Shown one piece after another: positions 40,034-50,004 of a DNA stretch of 64,000 bases. The position numbers and the translations under genes were made by a program. This DNA comes from Lachnospiraceae bacterium. Its GTDB lineage: Bacteria; Bacillota; Clostridia; Lachnospirales; Lachnospiraceae. The notes under the pieces were generated by a model. It did not search any database. It had not been told where the DNA came from and saw only the letters and a program-made list of their open reading frames with translations. Within the stretch, counting starts at the first letter, position 1. Every line of letters starts with the position of its first letter. The stretch spans positions 1 to 64,000 of the forward strand of contig SVEI01000008.1 in the NCBI GenBank assembly GCA_015057445.1, in the 5' to 3' direction.

Positions 40034-40192
40034 ATATTATACATAATGATTTGACTTAACAATCTAGTTTTAATTGACGATATACTAGATATATTAATAT
40101 TTCTGAAAATGGATGTTCAGATAAGGCAAAGGGATTTGTGAGAGGACTCACGAGTCCTTTTAGCGTGCAAAAATCTAATGGGAGGCATAATT

Positions 40193-40591
40193 ATGATTAA
40201 TACCAACATTTACAATTACATAAATGTATTGGATAAAGCAGCTGATGCATCTGTTCAAAGAAATGAACTATTAAGCAATAATATTGCTAATGTTGACACT
40301 CCAAATTATAAACGTAAGGATTTGGACTTTGAATCAATTCTTCAGGCGGAACTTGCAGGTGGATTTAGTCTTAATGACCAGGTTGCTAAGGTGAATAAGA
40401 ATTTAGCTTCATTAGACCCACAGGTTTATACAGACAATTCTTCCTTGGCTTATAGACTAGATGGCAATAACGTAGATATTGCTACAGAAGAAGCATATCT
40501 AGCAGAGAATCAGATTAAGTATCAAGCTCTTGTTGATCTTATGAATCAAGAGTTTTCTAGATATAAGACAGTGCTTAATCAGACATCTTAA
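40193..40591 (+). CDS. flgB: Flagellar basal-body rod protein FlgB
   Basis: LSNNIANVDTPNYKRKDLDFE; first gene of the fla/che operon. Confidence 0.93.
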   Translation: MINTNIYNYINVLDKAADASVQRNELLSNNIANVDTPNYKRKDLDFESILQAELAGGFSLNDQVAKVNKNLASLDPQVYTDNSSLAYRLDGNNVDIATEEAYLAENQIKYQALVDLMNQEFSRYKTVLNQTS

Positions 40592-40617
40592 GGTTCTTTG
40601 AGTAAGGAGGTTATGAT

Positions 40618-41058
40618 ATGGGAGTTTTTTCAGCTATGAACGTGGCAGGAACTGCAATGACAGCTCAGCAGCTACGTATGGACATAATTGCAGAAAATAT
40701 AGCTAACGCTAGTACTACACGTACAGAGAATGGTGAAGCATATAGAAGAAAGACTGTTGTGTTCGAAGAAGTGGGAACCACATCTTTTGATAATATTTTA
40801 AATGGATATATGAGTCATTACCAGGCTAATGGCGTTAAGGTTACTCAGATTGTAGAAGATCAATCAGATTTTAGAATGGTATATGAACCGGATAATCCTG
40901 ATGCCGACGAGAATGGATACGTAGCATATCCTAATGTAGATACTGTTACAGAGATGACCAATCTTATTGATTCGAGTAGAGCTTACGAGGCATCTGTTAC
41001 GTCTTTCAATGCTGCTAAGAGTATGGCAATGAAAGGCTTGGAAATGTTTGGTGTATAA
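40618..41058 (+). CDS. flgC: Flagellar basal-body rod protein FlgC
   Basis: MTAQQLRMDIIAENIANASTTRTENGEAYRRK. Confidence 0.93.
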   Translation: MGVFSAMNVAGTAMTAQQLRMDIIAENIANASTTRTENGEAYRRKTVVFEEVGTTSFDNILNGYMSHYQANGVKVTQIVEDQSDFRMVYEPDNPDADENGYVAYPNVDTVTEMTNLIDSSRAYEASVTSFNAAKSMAMKGLEMFGV

Positions 41059-41097
41059 TAATATATTGCATTTAGAATGAAAGGTTAGGGTGGTATA

Positions 41098-41433
41098 ATG
41101 TCTATCACACCAATTGCACTATATAGTGATGAATTTACAACTATTAATAATATAAATGGCGCAACTAAAACTACGCATAGTATTAAACCTACTGAAGAAG
41201 GTGGTAGTGCCTTTGACAGTATACTAAGCGCGGCTGTTGATATGTATAGTGAGGCTAACTCGTTGCAGAAGGCAGCAGAATCGGCAGAGATGAGCTTTGC
41301 TCTAGGTTACACAGATAGTATTCATGACCTTGCTATTGCGCAGCAGAAGGCTAATATTTCTTTACAGTACACTGTTAAAGTTACTAACGCAGTTGTATCT
41401 GCATACAAAGAATTAATGGCTATGCAAATTTAA
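41098..41433 (+). CDS. fliE: Flagellar hook-basal body complex protein FliE
   Basis: Size, position and C-terminal QQKANISLQYTVKVTNAVVSAYKELMAMQI. Confidence 0.9.
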   Translation: MSITPIALYSDEFTTINNINGATKTTHSIKPTEEGGSAFDSILSAAVDMYSEANSLQKAAESAEMSFALGYTDSIHDLAIAQQKANISLQYTVKVTNAVVSAYKELMAMQI

Positions 41434-41458
41434 TTCATAATTATCTTTGGAGGATACT

Positions 41459-43060
41459 ATGGGTGAGTGGTTTAAGCAACTTCCTAAGAAGCTTGCAGAG
41501 TTTTGGAACAAATATACAGCAAAGCAGAAAACATTATTCTTTTCAGTGGCAGCGGCGGTAATAATTACCCTGGTGGCATTGTTTTTCGTGCTTAATAGAA
41601 CTACATATGTGACCCTTTCTGTATTTGAAGACACAGGTGCTTCTGCTGAAGCGGCTAACCTTTTGGAGGAAAATGGTATTGATATAAAGGTGTCAGATGA
41701 TGCATTAAAGATTGATGTAGCGGAGGAACAGGTGTCTGAAGCTAGACTTCTTTTGGGTGAAAATGGAATAACTCCTACTACAAGTGAGGTTGATTTGGCT
41801 TGGCTATATGACAATAGTTTTAATACAACTGATTCAGAGAAAAAATTGAAAGCCAAGATGTATCTTGAAACTTGCATGGAAACAGATCTTCGTTCTATAG
41901 ATGGTATATCGAAAGCATCTGTAACAATAGATTTACCTACATCTACAAGTTCTATATATTCAAATGAGCAAGAAGCATCTGTTAGTATTATGATAACTAC
42001 AGATACTAACTTTGCCCAAGATGCAGCATATAATATTGCTGAATATGCAAAAACATGTGTGGGTGCATCTAGTACAGAAAAGGTAACTATTATTGATAAT
42101 AAAGGTAATCTTTTGTATTCTGGTGCAAGTACTCAATCATCTTTAAGTGCAACTCTTTCTGTAGAACAACAGGTAGAGGAGTATTATAATAGCAAAATTT
42201 GGAATCTTATGGTTAATTCTGGAGTGTACGATGAGGTTTCTGTATCATCAAATCTTTCAGTTAATATATCTCCAGAAGAGATGGTTAATATAGAATACTA
42301 TTCAAATGATGAGGATGACACAGGTCCAAAGGCAAATTATTATTACTATCTAGCTGAAAATGTTGATGGTACAGGTGGTGTTGTTGGTACTGATGCTAAT
42401 GGAGAGGAAATAACAGACTATAATCTTCTTGATTATGCTGATGGAGAGTCAACTCTTAATATTATAAGAGAAGAATATAATACAAGTAGTACAACTACAA
42501 CTAAGATTAATCCTGTTGGTGAGGTTGACATGGAGAATTCAAGTATGGCTCTTTATCTCACCAAATATCAGATATATGATGAAGCCCAGATGGAAAAGGA
42601 TGGTCTTTTGGAGGATCAAAGCTTTGCTGAATTTAAGGCTGCAAACTCAGATGTTATTGAAACTTCAAATAATCTAGAAATGGTGGCTATGCTTTCTCAA
42701 GCTACAGGAATCAAGGAAGACAGTATCTATGTAATAGAACGTATAGTTCCTGTATTTTATCCTATAGAGGAAAGTCAGGTTCCTGTACAAAACATTGTGA
42801 CTATCGCGTTAGCACTTCTGATTGCAGGATTATTGCTCTTTGTAGTGTTTAAGAGCATGAAACCTGATGAGGTTGTTGAGGTTGAGCCTGAGCTTTCTGT
42901 TGAAGCATTACTTGCTACAACAAAAGAGAATCAGACTCTTGATGATATTGAATTTAGTGAGAAGTCTGCTGCTAAGGAACAAATCGATAAGTTTGTGGAT
43001 GAGAATCCTGAGGCGGTTGCAGCACTTCTTAGAAACTGGTTGACTGACGAGTGGGAGTAA
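41459..43060 (+). CDS. fliF: Flagellar MS-ring protein FliF
   Basis: Two TMs, YscJ/FliF-type domain, C-terminal FliG-binding tail. Confidence 0.93.
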   Translation: MGEWFKQLPKKLAEFWNKYTAKQKTLFFSVAAAVIITLVALFFVLNRTTYVTLSVFEDTGASAEAANLLEENGIDIKVSDDALKIDVAEEQVSEARLLLGENGITPTTSEVDLAWLYDNSFNTTDSEKKLKAKMYLETCMETDLRSIDGISKASVTIDLPTSTSSIYSNEQEASVSIMITTDTNFAQDAAYNIAEYAKTCVGASSTEKVTIIDNKGNLLYSGASTQSSLSATLSVEQQVEEYYNSKIWNLMVNSGVYDEVSVSSNLSVNISPEEMVNIEYYSNDEDDTGPKANYYYYLAENVDGTGGVVGTDANGEEITDYNLLDYADGESTLNIIREEYNTSSTTTTKINPVGEVDMENSSMALYLTKYQIYDEAQMEKDGLLEDQSFAEFKAANSDVIETSNNLEMVAMLSQATGIKEDSIYVIERIVPVFYPIEESQVPVQNIVTIALALLIAGLLLFVVFKSMKPDEVVEVEPELSVEALLATTKENQTLDDIEFSEKSAAKEQIDKFVDENPEAVAALLRNWLTDEWE

Positions 43061-43066
43061 AAGGAT

Positions 43067-44083
43067 ATGTCAAAAAATAGTTATACAGAGATAACAGGCG
43101 TACAAAAAGCAGCGGTGCTGCTCATAGCTTTAGGTCCAGAACGTTCATCTCAGATTTTTAAACATTTAAAAGATGATGAGATAGAACAGCTCACTCTAGA
43201 GATTGCAAACACAAAGAGTGTACCATCTGAGCTTAAGGACGAAGTTATTGAGGAGTTTTATGAGATATGTCTTGCTCAGCAGTATATTGCTGAAGGTGGT
43301 ATTGCTTATGCTAAGGAACTTCTTGATAAAGCTCTTGGAGAAGATAGAGCAAGAGATGTTATTGGAAGACTTACTGCATCTCTACAGGTTAGACCTTTTG
43401 AATTTGTTAGAAAAGCAGATGCCAGCCAGTTGCTCAACTTTATTCAGGACGAGCATCCACAGACTATTGCTCTTATACTGGCATATTTGCCATCGTCTCA
43501 GGCTGCAGCTGTAGTAAGTGCGTTAGCACCTGAAAAGCAGGCAGATGTTGCTAAGAGAATTGCTATGATGGATAGAACCAGTCCTGATGTTATTAAGGAG
43601 GTAGAGCGAGTGTTAGAGAAGAAGCTTGCATCACTTGTAAATCAGGATTACACAATTGTTGGTGGTGTTGATTCTATTGTTAATATCCTTAATACTGTAG
43701 ATAGAAGTACAGAGAAACATATTATGGAGAATTTGGAGATAGAGGAGCCAGAGTTAGCGGACGAGATCAGAAGAAAGATGTTTGTATTCGAGGATATCCT
43801 TATATTAGATAACCGTTCAATTCAGACAGTTCTTCGTGAAGTTGATAATAATGAGCTTGCAATTGCTCTTAAGAATGCTAATGAGGATGTACAGCAAGTT
43901 ATTTTCGATAACCTTTCATCCCGTCTTGCTACTATGATAAAAGAGGATATGGAATTTATGGGTCCTGTGCGTCTTAAGGATGTTGAAGAGGCTCAGCAGA
44001 AGATTGTTAATATTATTAGAAAACTTGAAGATTCAGGTGAAATTGTTATTTCACGTGGTGGAGGTGACGAGATAGTTGTCTAA
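43067..44083 (+). CDS. fliG: Flagellar motor switch protein FliG
   Basis: EHPQTIALILAYLPSSQAA, MFVFEDILILDNRSIQTVLREVD. Confidence 0.96.
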   Translation: MSKNSYTEITGVQKAAVLLIALGPERSSQIFKHLKDDEIEQLTLEIANTKSVPSELKDEVIEEFYEICLAQQYIAEGGIAYAKELLDKALGEDRARDVIGRLTASLQVRPFEFVRKADASQLLNFIQDEHPQTIALILAYLPSSQAAAVVSALAPEKQADVAKRIAMMDRTSPDVIKEVERVLEKKLASLVNQDYTIVGGVDSIVNILNTVDRSTEKHIMENLEIEEPELADEIRRKMFVFEDILILDNRSIQTVLREVDNNELAIALKNANEDVQQVIFDNLSSRLATMIKEDMEFMGPVRLKDVEEAQQKIVNIIRKLEDSGEIVISRGGGDEIVV

Positions 44084-44864
44084 TTTGTTCAAATCCGGGT
44101 TTCCTGGAATAAAGACTGCCACCACACAACCCTTTGTGATAGATGGCAACAAAAGACAGATTAATATACCTGAGGCAACAGGGAAAATAATTCGTCCTCT
44201 AGATGAAGTTAAACAAGATGAAGAGGAAGTATCGGACCAAATTGGCAATGAGGAGCTTCTCAATGAGGCTATGGATATGGCTAAGGAACTTAGGGAAGAT
44301 GCAGTCAATAGAGCTGCTAAAATTGTAGATGAAGCAAAGGTAGAAGCGGAGCAAATCAAAGAAAATGCCTATAAAGAAGGATACGAAAAAGGACTTCAAG
44401 ATGGTAGCATGGAAGCTATGAAACGAACTGATGCGTACATGGAGAATATGCAAAAAGAGCAAGAGGCTCTTATGCAAAGAAATCAGGAAATTCTTGAAGA
44501 CAATATTTCTGACACACAGGATAAGTTGGTGAATCTAAGTTGTGCGCTTATAGAAAGGCTAACTGGAATTTTGGTAGATCAGTATAGGCCGGTAATGTTA
44601 CATATTATCAATAATGTCTTAAATGATGTTGACGCGAGTAAGCACATTACCATTAAGGTTTGTGAAGAGAATTTTGCATACATCCAAGATAACTATGATA
44701 GATTATCAGGAGCTGCCAACCCTAATATAAATATAGAATTGTATAGTGATTCTAAGTTAAATAAAAGACAGTGTATAATTGAATCGGAAAATGGAATTAT
44801 TGATTTGTCCATGGATATACAGGTTAGAAATTTAATCACTGCCATTAAAATGTTATCTGAGTAA
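44076..44864 (+). CDS. fliH: Flagellar assembly protein FliH (TTG start overlapping fliG)
   Basis: Position between fliG and fliI; coiled-coil GYEKGLQDG region; GGAGGTGAC upstream of TTG 44076. Confidence 0.85.
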   Translation: MSNLFKSGFPGIKTATTQPFVIDGNKRQINIPEATGKIIRPLDEVKQDEEEVSDQIGNEELLNEAMDMAKELREDAVNRAAKIVDEAKVEAEQIKENAYKEGYEKGLQDGSMEAMKRTDAYMENMQKEQEALMQRNQEILEDNISDTQDKLVNLSCALIERLTGILVDQYRPVMLHIINNVLNDVDASKHITIKVCEENFAYIQDNYDRLSGAANPNINIELYSDSKLNKRQCIIESENGIIDLSMDIQVRNLITAIKMLSE

Positions 44865-44932
44865 TGAATATCCCCGGTTAAAAAATCGGGGATATTATGT
44901 TTAGATATGATGAAAAAAGCAAGGTGTAGGAT

Positions 44933-46243
44933 ATGATTAAAGAGTTTAATGTAGAAAAATACCAACCCTTATTGTTTAGGGATTATACAATGCATTATGG
45001 TAAAGTTAGTAAGATAGTTGGTCTTACAGTGGAATCTGTCGGTCCACCGTGCAAACTTAATGATATGTGTGAAATTATATCCAAGGATGGATTGACGAAG
45101 GTTATGTCAGAAGTCGTTGGATTTAAAGATAATAAGGTTCTTCTTATGCCATATGATAGTGTGGATGGAATAGGTCTCGGGGCAACAGTTAGGAATACGG
45201 GACAATGCCTTACTGTCAAAGTAGGACCTTCCCTTCTTGGAAGAGTTCTAGATGGTATTGGTAGACCTATGGATAAAGGGGAAATCAATGAAATCCTTGA
45301 ATACCCTATAGATGCAACTTCTCCAGATCCATTACAGAGAAAGTTGATTAGCGAAATTCTTCCCCTTGGTGTTAAAGCAGTAGATGGTTTGCTTACTTTA
45401 GGAAAAGGCCAAAGAATTGGAATATTTGCAGGTTCAGGAGTTGGAAAAAGTACACTTTTGGGTATGTTTGCTCGTAATACAAAAGCAGATATCAATGTGA
45501 TTGCTCTTATCGGCGAGCGTGGTAGAGAGGTAGGCGAATTTATAGAAAGAGACTTAGGAGAAGAAGGTCTGAAACGTTCTGTTCTTGTTATTGCTACTTC
45601 GGATAAACCAGCTCTTATACGTAATAAAGCGGCTAAAACGGCAACTGCCATTGCAGAGTATTTTCGTGACCAGGGTAAAGATGTTCTTCTCATGATGGAC
45701 TCTTTAACAAGATTCTCTATGGCACAAAGAGAAATTGGTCTTGCTTCAGGAGAACCACCGGTGACAAGAGGATATCCACCTTCTGTATATTCTGAATTAC
45801 CTAAGCTTTTAGAAAGAGCAGGTAATACACAGCAAGGGTCTATAACAGGTCTATATACTGTCCTTGTTGATGGTGATGATTTTAATGAACCTATAACAGA
45901 CACAGCAAGAGGTATTTTGGATGGACATATTGTTTTGTCAAGAAAATTGGGACATAAAAATCATTATCCTGCAATTGACGTTCTTGCTAGTATATCTAGA
46001 TGTATGAGTGCGATTGCTTCGGATGAACATAAAAAAATGGCGGGAAATCTCAAAAATGTTTTGGCTACTTATAATGATGCAGAAGACCTGATTAATATAG
46101 GCGCTTATAGAGCGGGTTCTAATAAAGATATTGATTATGCTATTTCTAAAATAGATAAGGTTAATGGATTTTTAAAGCAGGACGTTAATTCTAAGTTTTT
46201 ATTTGATGATGAGCTTAGGATGTTGAAGGAAGTTTTTGAGTAG
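44933..46243 (+). CDS. fliI: Flagellar export ATPase FliI
   Basis: GIFAGSGVGKSTLLGM, LIGERGREVGEFIE, YPPSVYSELPKLLERAG. Confidence 0.95.
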   Translation: MIKEFNVEKYQPLLFRDYTMHYGKVSKIVGLTVESVGPPCKLNDMCEIISKDGLTKVMSEVVGFKDNKVLLMPYDSVDGIGLGATVRNTGQCLTVKVGPSLLGRVLDGIGRPMDKGEINEILEYPIDATSPDPLQRKLISEILPLGVKAVDGLLTLGKGQRIGIFAGSGVGKSTLLGMFARNTKADINVIALIGERGREVGEFIERDLGEEGLKRSVLVIATSDKPALIRNKAAKTATAIAEYFRDQGKDVLLMMDSLTRFSMAQREIGLASGEPPVTRGYPPSVYSELPKLLERAGNTQQGSITGLYTVLVDGDDFNEPITDTARGILDGHIVLSRKLGHKNHYPAIDVLASISRCMSAIASDEHKKMAGNLKNVLATYNDAEDLINIGAYRAGSNKDIDYAISKIDKVNGFLKQDVNSKFLFDDELRMLKEVFE

Positions 46244-46268
46244 AACGAAATATTAAATAGGTGATATC

Positions 46269-46718
46269 ATGGCAAAGTTTTTTTATCGGATGCAAAATAT
46301 TTTAGATATTAAATATAAGTTGGAAGAGTCGGCAAAACAGGAGTATGCAGATGCTATGCATGCATTGGCTGTAGAAGAAGAAAAACTAGAACATTTAAAA
46401 CAAAGAAGATATGGTTATTATCTGGATTATAATGCTTCTATAAAAGGAAAACTTGATTTTGTTCAAATTGATGAATGTGGCAATGCTATGGATATTATGG
46501 ATGAGATGATAGCTCAACAAATAGAACTTGTTAGAGAAAAAAGTAAGGAAGTTGAGAGAACTAGAGCTAAACTTAACACAGTAATGCAGGAAAGAAAAAT
46601 GCATGAAAAACTAAAGGAAAACAAATTTGAAGAATTCAAACAGGAAATAAATGCAGAAGAAGCAAAGGAAACTGATCAAGTGGTTAGTTATCAGTACAAT
46701 AAGGATGGGGAGGAATAA
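46269..46718 (+). CDS. fliJ: Flagellar export chaperone FliJ
   Basis: Coiled-coil, size, position after fliI. Confidence 0.85.
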   Translation: MAKFFYRMQNILDIKYKLEESAKQEYADAMHALAVEEEKLEHLKQRRYGYYLDYNASIKGKLDFVQIDECGNAMDIMDEMIAQQIELVREKSKEVERTRAKLNTVMQERKMHEKLKENKFEEFKQEINAEEAKETDQVVSYQYNKDGEE

Positions 46719-46724
46719 GATACT

Positions 46725-47453
46725 ATGTCTAGTGAAATAAAGGAAAAAGAAAGTGGCACCAAAGGAATAGGCATAATAATGATTATATTGATTATTATTA
46801 CATGGCTTTCTGTTATGGCGCTTTTGATAAAATGCGATGTGGGTGGATTTGGCTCTGAAGTTTTAAGACCTGTATTTAAGGATGTTCCGGTTATAAATTG
46901 GATTTTGCCAGAGGCTAGTGACGCAGAAGTTATAAAGGAAAGTGGATATCCTTATACTAATCTAAAAGATGCTTTGGATAGAATTGCTGTTCTCGAAGCA
47001 TCTGTTGGAAGTAAGGAAGCAGAAATCGTTTCATTGACAGATAAGGTTACGGAATTACAGGCCGAAGTTTCAAGATTATCTGTTTATGAAGCTGAACAGG
47101 AAGAGTTTGAAGTGAAAAAAATTGAATTTTTTGAGGAAATAGTCTATGGAGAAAACGCTCCTGATACCGATATATATGTTGAGTGGTATAATGAGTTGGA
47201 TCCAGAGTATGCAGAGCAAGTATATAGAGAGATAGTTGCGGCTAATACAAACGACCAACAAATTATAGATTTGGCAAAAGCTTATGAGAGTATGGATCCA
47301 AAGGATGCTGCAGAAATCTTAGAAACTATGAAGACTGACCTTGATACAGTTGCTCTGATTATGAACAATATGAATACTGAATCGCAGGGGAAAATTCTCG
47401 CGGAGATGGATCCTGAATACGCTGCCAGCGTTACGAAAAAGCTGTTACCATAA
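46725..47453 (+). CDS. MotE/MgtE-N-like flagellar protein
   Basis: N-terminal TM, coiled coil, YESMDPKDAAEILETMKTDLDTVALIMNNMNTESQGKILAEMDPEYAA. Confidence 0.75.
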   Translation: MSSEIKEKESGTKGIGIIMIILIIITWLSVMALLIKCDVGGFGSEVLRPVFKDVPVINWILPEASDAEVIKESGYPYTNLKDALDRIAVLEASVGSKEAEIVSLTDKVTELQAEVSRLSVYEAEQEEFEVKKIEFFEEIVYGENAPDTDIYVEWYNELDPEYAEQVYREIVAANTNDQQIIDLAKAYESMDPKDAAEILETMKTDLDTVALIMNNMNTESQGKILAEMDPEYAASVTKKLLP

Positions 47454-47487
47454 TACTCAATATATTATTTAGAAAGGAGGGCATAGG

Positions 47488-48954
47488 ATGATTACTATTT
47501 CAACAGGTGGAATTGGACCTATGGATGTGATGGCAAATACTAAGTCTAAAGGGGCTTCCAAGGAAGAAGAAAAGAATGTTGACGCCTTTGCTAGTCTAAT
47601 GAATATGGTCTCAACAAAACAAGAACAATCTGTTTCGGTGGATACTGGTGGATTAGATGTGTCAGAAGAGGTTGCCCCAACTAAAGACAGCGCTAGTGAG
47701 TATGATGTTTATAGTAAGCAGGAAAGTGTAGAAGCTGCGAAAGATAAACTTCAGAACACAGAGAAAACTACCGTTAAAGAAGATACGGAAACCGCTAAGG
47801 TTAAAGAAACAGGAGAGGATATTCAGCCAGATGAACAGATAGTTGATAAAGTAGCGGCTTTAATTAAGGAAGTAAAGACGGTTCTTAAAGATGCACTTAA
47901 TATTACTGATGAAGAACTTGAGAATATCTTATCTGATATGGGTATCAATGTATCTGACTTGTTAATTGGAGATAATCTTAAGAATTTCATTTTAAAAGTC
48001 CAGGGAGCAAGTAGTGTAGATCTTCTTGTTAATGAGGATTTGGCTAATCTTGTTTCTGATTTAACTAATCAAGTTTCAGAAATAATTAATCAATTTGAAG
48101 GTGTAGATGTTGACATCCAGCAGTTTGTTGCTGAGAATTCGGAAACAATTGAGCATGCACTTCAGAATTATGACAAAAATGTCGATAACATTATAGATGA
48201 AGTTGAAAAAGTTCAAATAGATAATGGACAGGATGCAGATTTAGGAAATGTCACACTTGATGAAAATGAAGTTGATGTTGTTGGAAAAGATGTAAAGTCT
48301 GAGGCACAAGTAGATGAAAAAACAGTTAATGATGGCATTGCTGAAAAAATCACAGTAGAAAAAACTTCTGATGATGGTCAGGCAATGAATCACGAACAAA
48401 CATCACAGCAGAACAATCAACAGATAGCCACAAACTTTAATCAGGCTTTAGATAACACAATTAATTCAAATGTTAATATTGATGCTACAGCATTTACAAA
48501 TAATGTACAGGAAGCAGACATTATTAGACAAATTATAGACCAGATTAAAGTTAATACAGGAAGAGAAGTTCAGTCTATGGAGGTTCAACTTAATCCGGAA
48601 AATCTTGGTAAGGTTTACGTTAATGTTGAAACAAAAGATGGCGTTATGCAAGCGAAAATTATTGCTGAGACAGAAGCTGCGAAGAATGCTATAGAGCATA
48701 ATTTAGCTGTTTTGAAAGAAAATTTCTCGAATAATGAACTTAAGGTTGAAGCTATTGAGGTTATGGTTGCAGCATATGGGTTCTTTGAAGAAAATCAAAA
48801 CGATAATTTTGACAATCAGGAACAAGCTAATGATGCTTCTAAGTCAATAAAAGGAATAAGTGTGTCTGATATGGAAGATGAATTGACAGAAGAAGAGGAA
48901 TTAGAAGTTGAGATTATGAAGACAAAAGGAAATACTGTAAGTTATACAGTATAG
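47488..48954 (+). CDS. fliK: Flagellar hook-length control protein FliK
   Basis: C-terminal VQSMEVQLNPENLGKVYVNVETKDGVMQAKIIAETEAAKNAIEHNL. Confidence 0.88.
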   Translation: MITISTGGIGPMDVMANTKSKGASKEEEKNVDAFASLMNMVSTKQEQSVSVDTGGLDVSEEVAPTKDSASEYDVYSKQESVEAAKDKLQNTEKTTVKEDTETAKVKETGEDIQPDEQIVDKVAALIKEVKTVLKDALNITDEELENILSDMGINVSDLLIGDNLKNFILKVQGASSVDLLVNEDLANLVSDLTNQVSEIINQFEGVDVDIQQFVAENSETIEHALQNYDKNVDNIIDEVEKVQIDNGQDADLGNVTLDENEVDVVGKDVKSEAQVDEKTVNDGIAEKITVEKTSDDGQAMNHEQTSQQNNQQIATNFNQALDNTINSNVNIDATAFTNNVQEADIIRQIIDQIKVNTGREVQSMEVQLNPENLGKVYVNVETKDGVMQAKIIAETEAAKNAIEHNLAVLKENFSNNELKVEAIEVMVAAYGFFEENQNDNFDNQEQANDASKSIKGISVSDMEDELTEEEELEVEIMKTKGNTVSYTV

Positions 48955-48970
48955 CCGGAAAGGAGACAAT

Positions 48971-49504
48971 ATGGCAGATGCAATAATTAATAATATTCAA
49001 GCTAATAAAACTGATACAGCCTATACTTCTACAAAGAAGGATACAACAGGTGGTACTGATCTTGATAAGGATGCTTTCTTGCAGTTGCTAGTTACTCAGA
49101 TGCAATATCAGGATCCGCTTAATCCAGGTGATAGTACAGAATATATGTCACAGTTGGCTCAGTATTCATCTTTAGAGGCGACTATGAATATTAGTACAAC
49201 TCTTGATAAAGGTAATGGACTTAACCTTGTAGGACAGTATGTAATTATGAACACTACAGATTCTGCTGGAAACACAGATATGATTAGTGGCCTTGTGGAA
49301 TATGCAACAGTTAAGGATGGAGAGGTTCTTTTATCCATTAATGATACATATTACCCAGCATCAGATTTAGATTCTGTTGTAGATTATGATTATTATTTAT
49401 ATCTTCAAGGAATTGCAAGTGATAAGTTAGAGGAAGCAAATAAACCTAGTGGAGAAACTGGAACAAATAATGATGCTACAGATACCAATAGCGCTGTTGA
49501 GTAA
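48971..49504 (+). CDS. flgD: Flagellar hook capping protein FlgD
   Basis: LDKDAFLQLLVTQMQYQDPLNPGDSTEYMSQLAQYSSLE. Confidence 0.94.
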   Translation: MADAIINNIQANKTDTAYTSTKKDTTGGTDLDKDAFLQLLVTQMQYQDPLNPGDSTEYMSQLAQYSSLEATMNISTTLDKGNGLNLVGQYVIMNTTDSAGNTDMISGLVEYATVKDGEVLLSINDTYYPASDLDSVVDYDYYLYLQGIASDKLEEANKPSGETGTNNDATDTNSAVE

Positions 49505-49522
49505 TAATCGGGAGGCGGTATT

Positions 49523-49915
49523 ATGAATGGATTAGGAGATAGAATCTTTTCCATTGAGCAGGCTACAGATTTTTTGGTTCAAAGCAAAAGTATAAATAAA
49601 GCTAAGAGTTCTAGTGACAATGTATCATTCCAAGATATTTTTAATCAAAAGGTTAATGAGACGGAAGATGTAAAGTTTTCAAAGCATGCGAATCAGAGAC
49701 TGGAAAGTAGAAACATCAATTTATCCCAAGAACAAATGTCTAGATTGAATCAAGGTGTTTCAAAAGCGAGAGATAAAAGTATTAATGAGTCGCTGGTTAT
49801 GATGGATAATTTAGCATTTATAGTAAATGTGAAGAATAACACTGTGGTCACTGCATTGGAATCAAGCGAAGAAAGTAATGTTTTTACAAATATTGACGGA
49901 GCAGTAATAGTTTAG
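49523..49915 (+). CDS. TIGR02530-type flagellar operon protein
   Basis: FSKHANQRLESRNINLSQEQMSRLNQGVSKARDKSINESLVMMDNLAFIVNVKNNTVVTAL between flgD and flgE. Confidence 0.8.
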   Translation: MNGLGDRIFSIEQATDFLVQSKSINKAKSSSDNVSFQDIFNQKVNETEDVKFSKHANQRLESRNINLSQEQMSRLNQGVSKARDKSINESLVMMDNLAFIVNVKNNTVVTALESSEESNVFTNIDGAVIV

Positions 49916-49928
49916 TAACTGAAGTAAA

Positions 49929-49976
49929 CAGCCGGACCGATATGGAGGCTGTAATCCCGGAATGACAGAAGGGATT
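49929..49976 (+). promoter_or_regulatory. Two adjacent hairpins with GGA in loops, flgE leader (candidate CsrA target)
   Basis: CAGCC-GGACCGATATGGA-GGCTG and AATCCC-GGAATGACAGAA-GGGATT. Confidence 0.5.
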
Positions 49977-50004
49977 TAGTAGAAAAATATTGGAGGACAA
50001 AATT

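Noticed and set aside
40081-40192. c-di-GMP riboswitch upstream of flgB
   Set aside because: Considered because of position, but I could not find the conserved GEMM-I or GEMM-II core sequence; only simple overlapping hairpins are visible.
44995-45903. Minus-strand 302-aa ORF opposite fliI
   Set aside because: Entirely antisense to a highly conserved ATPase; no recognisable motifs; shadow ORF.
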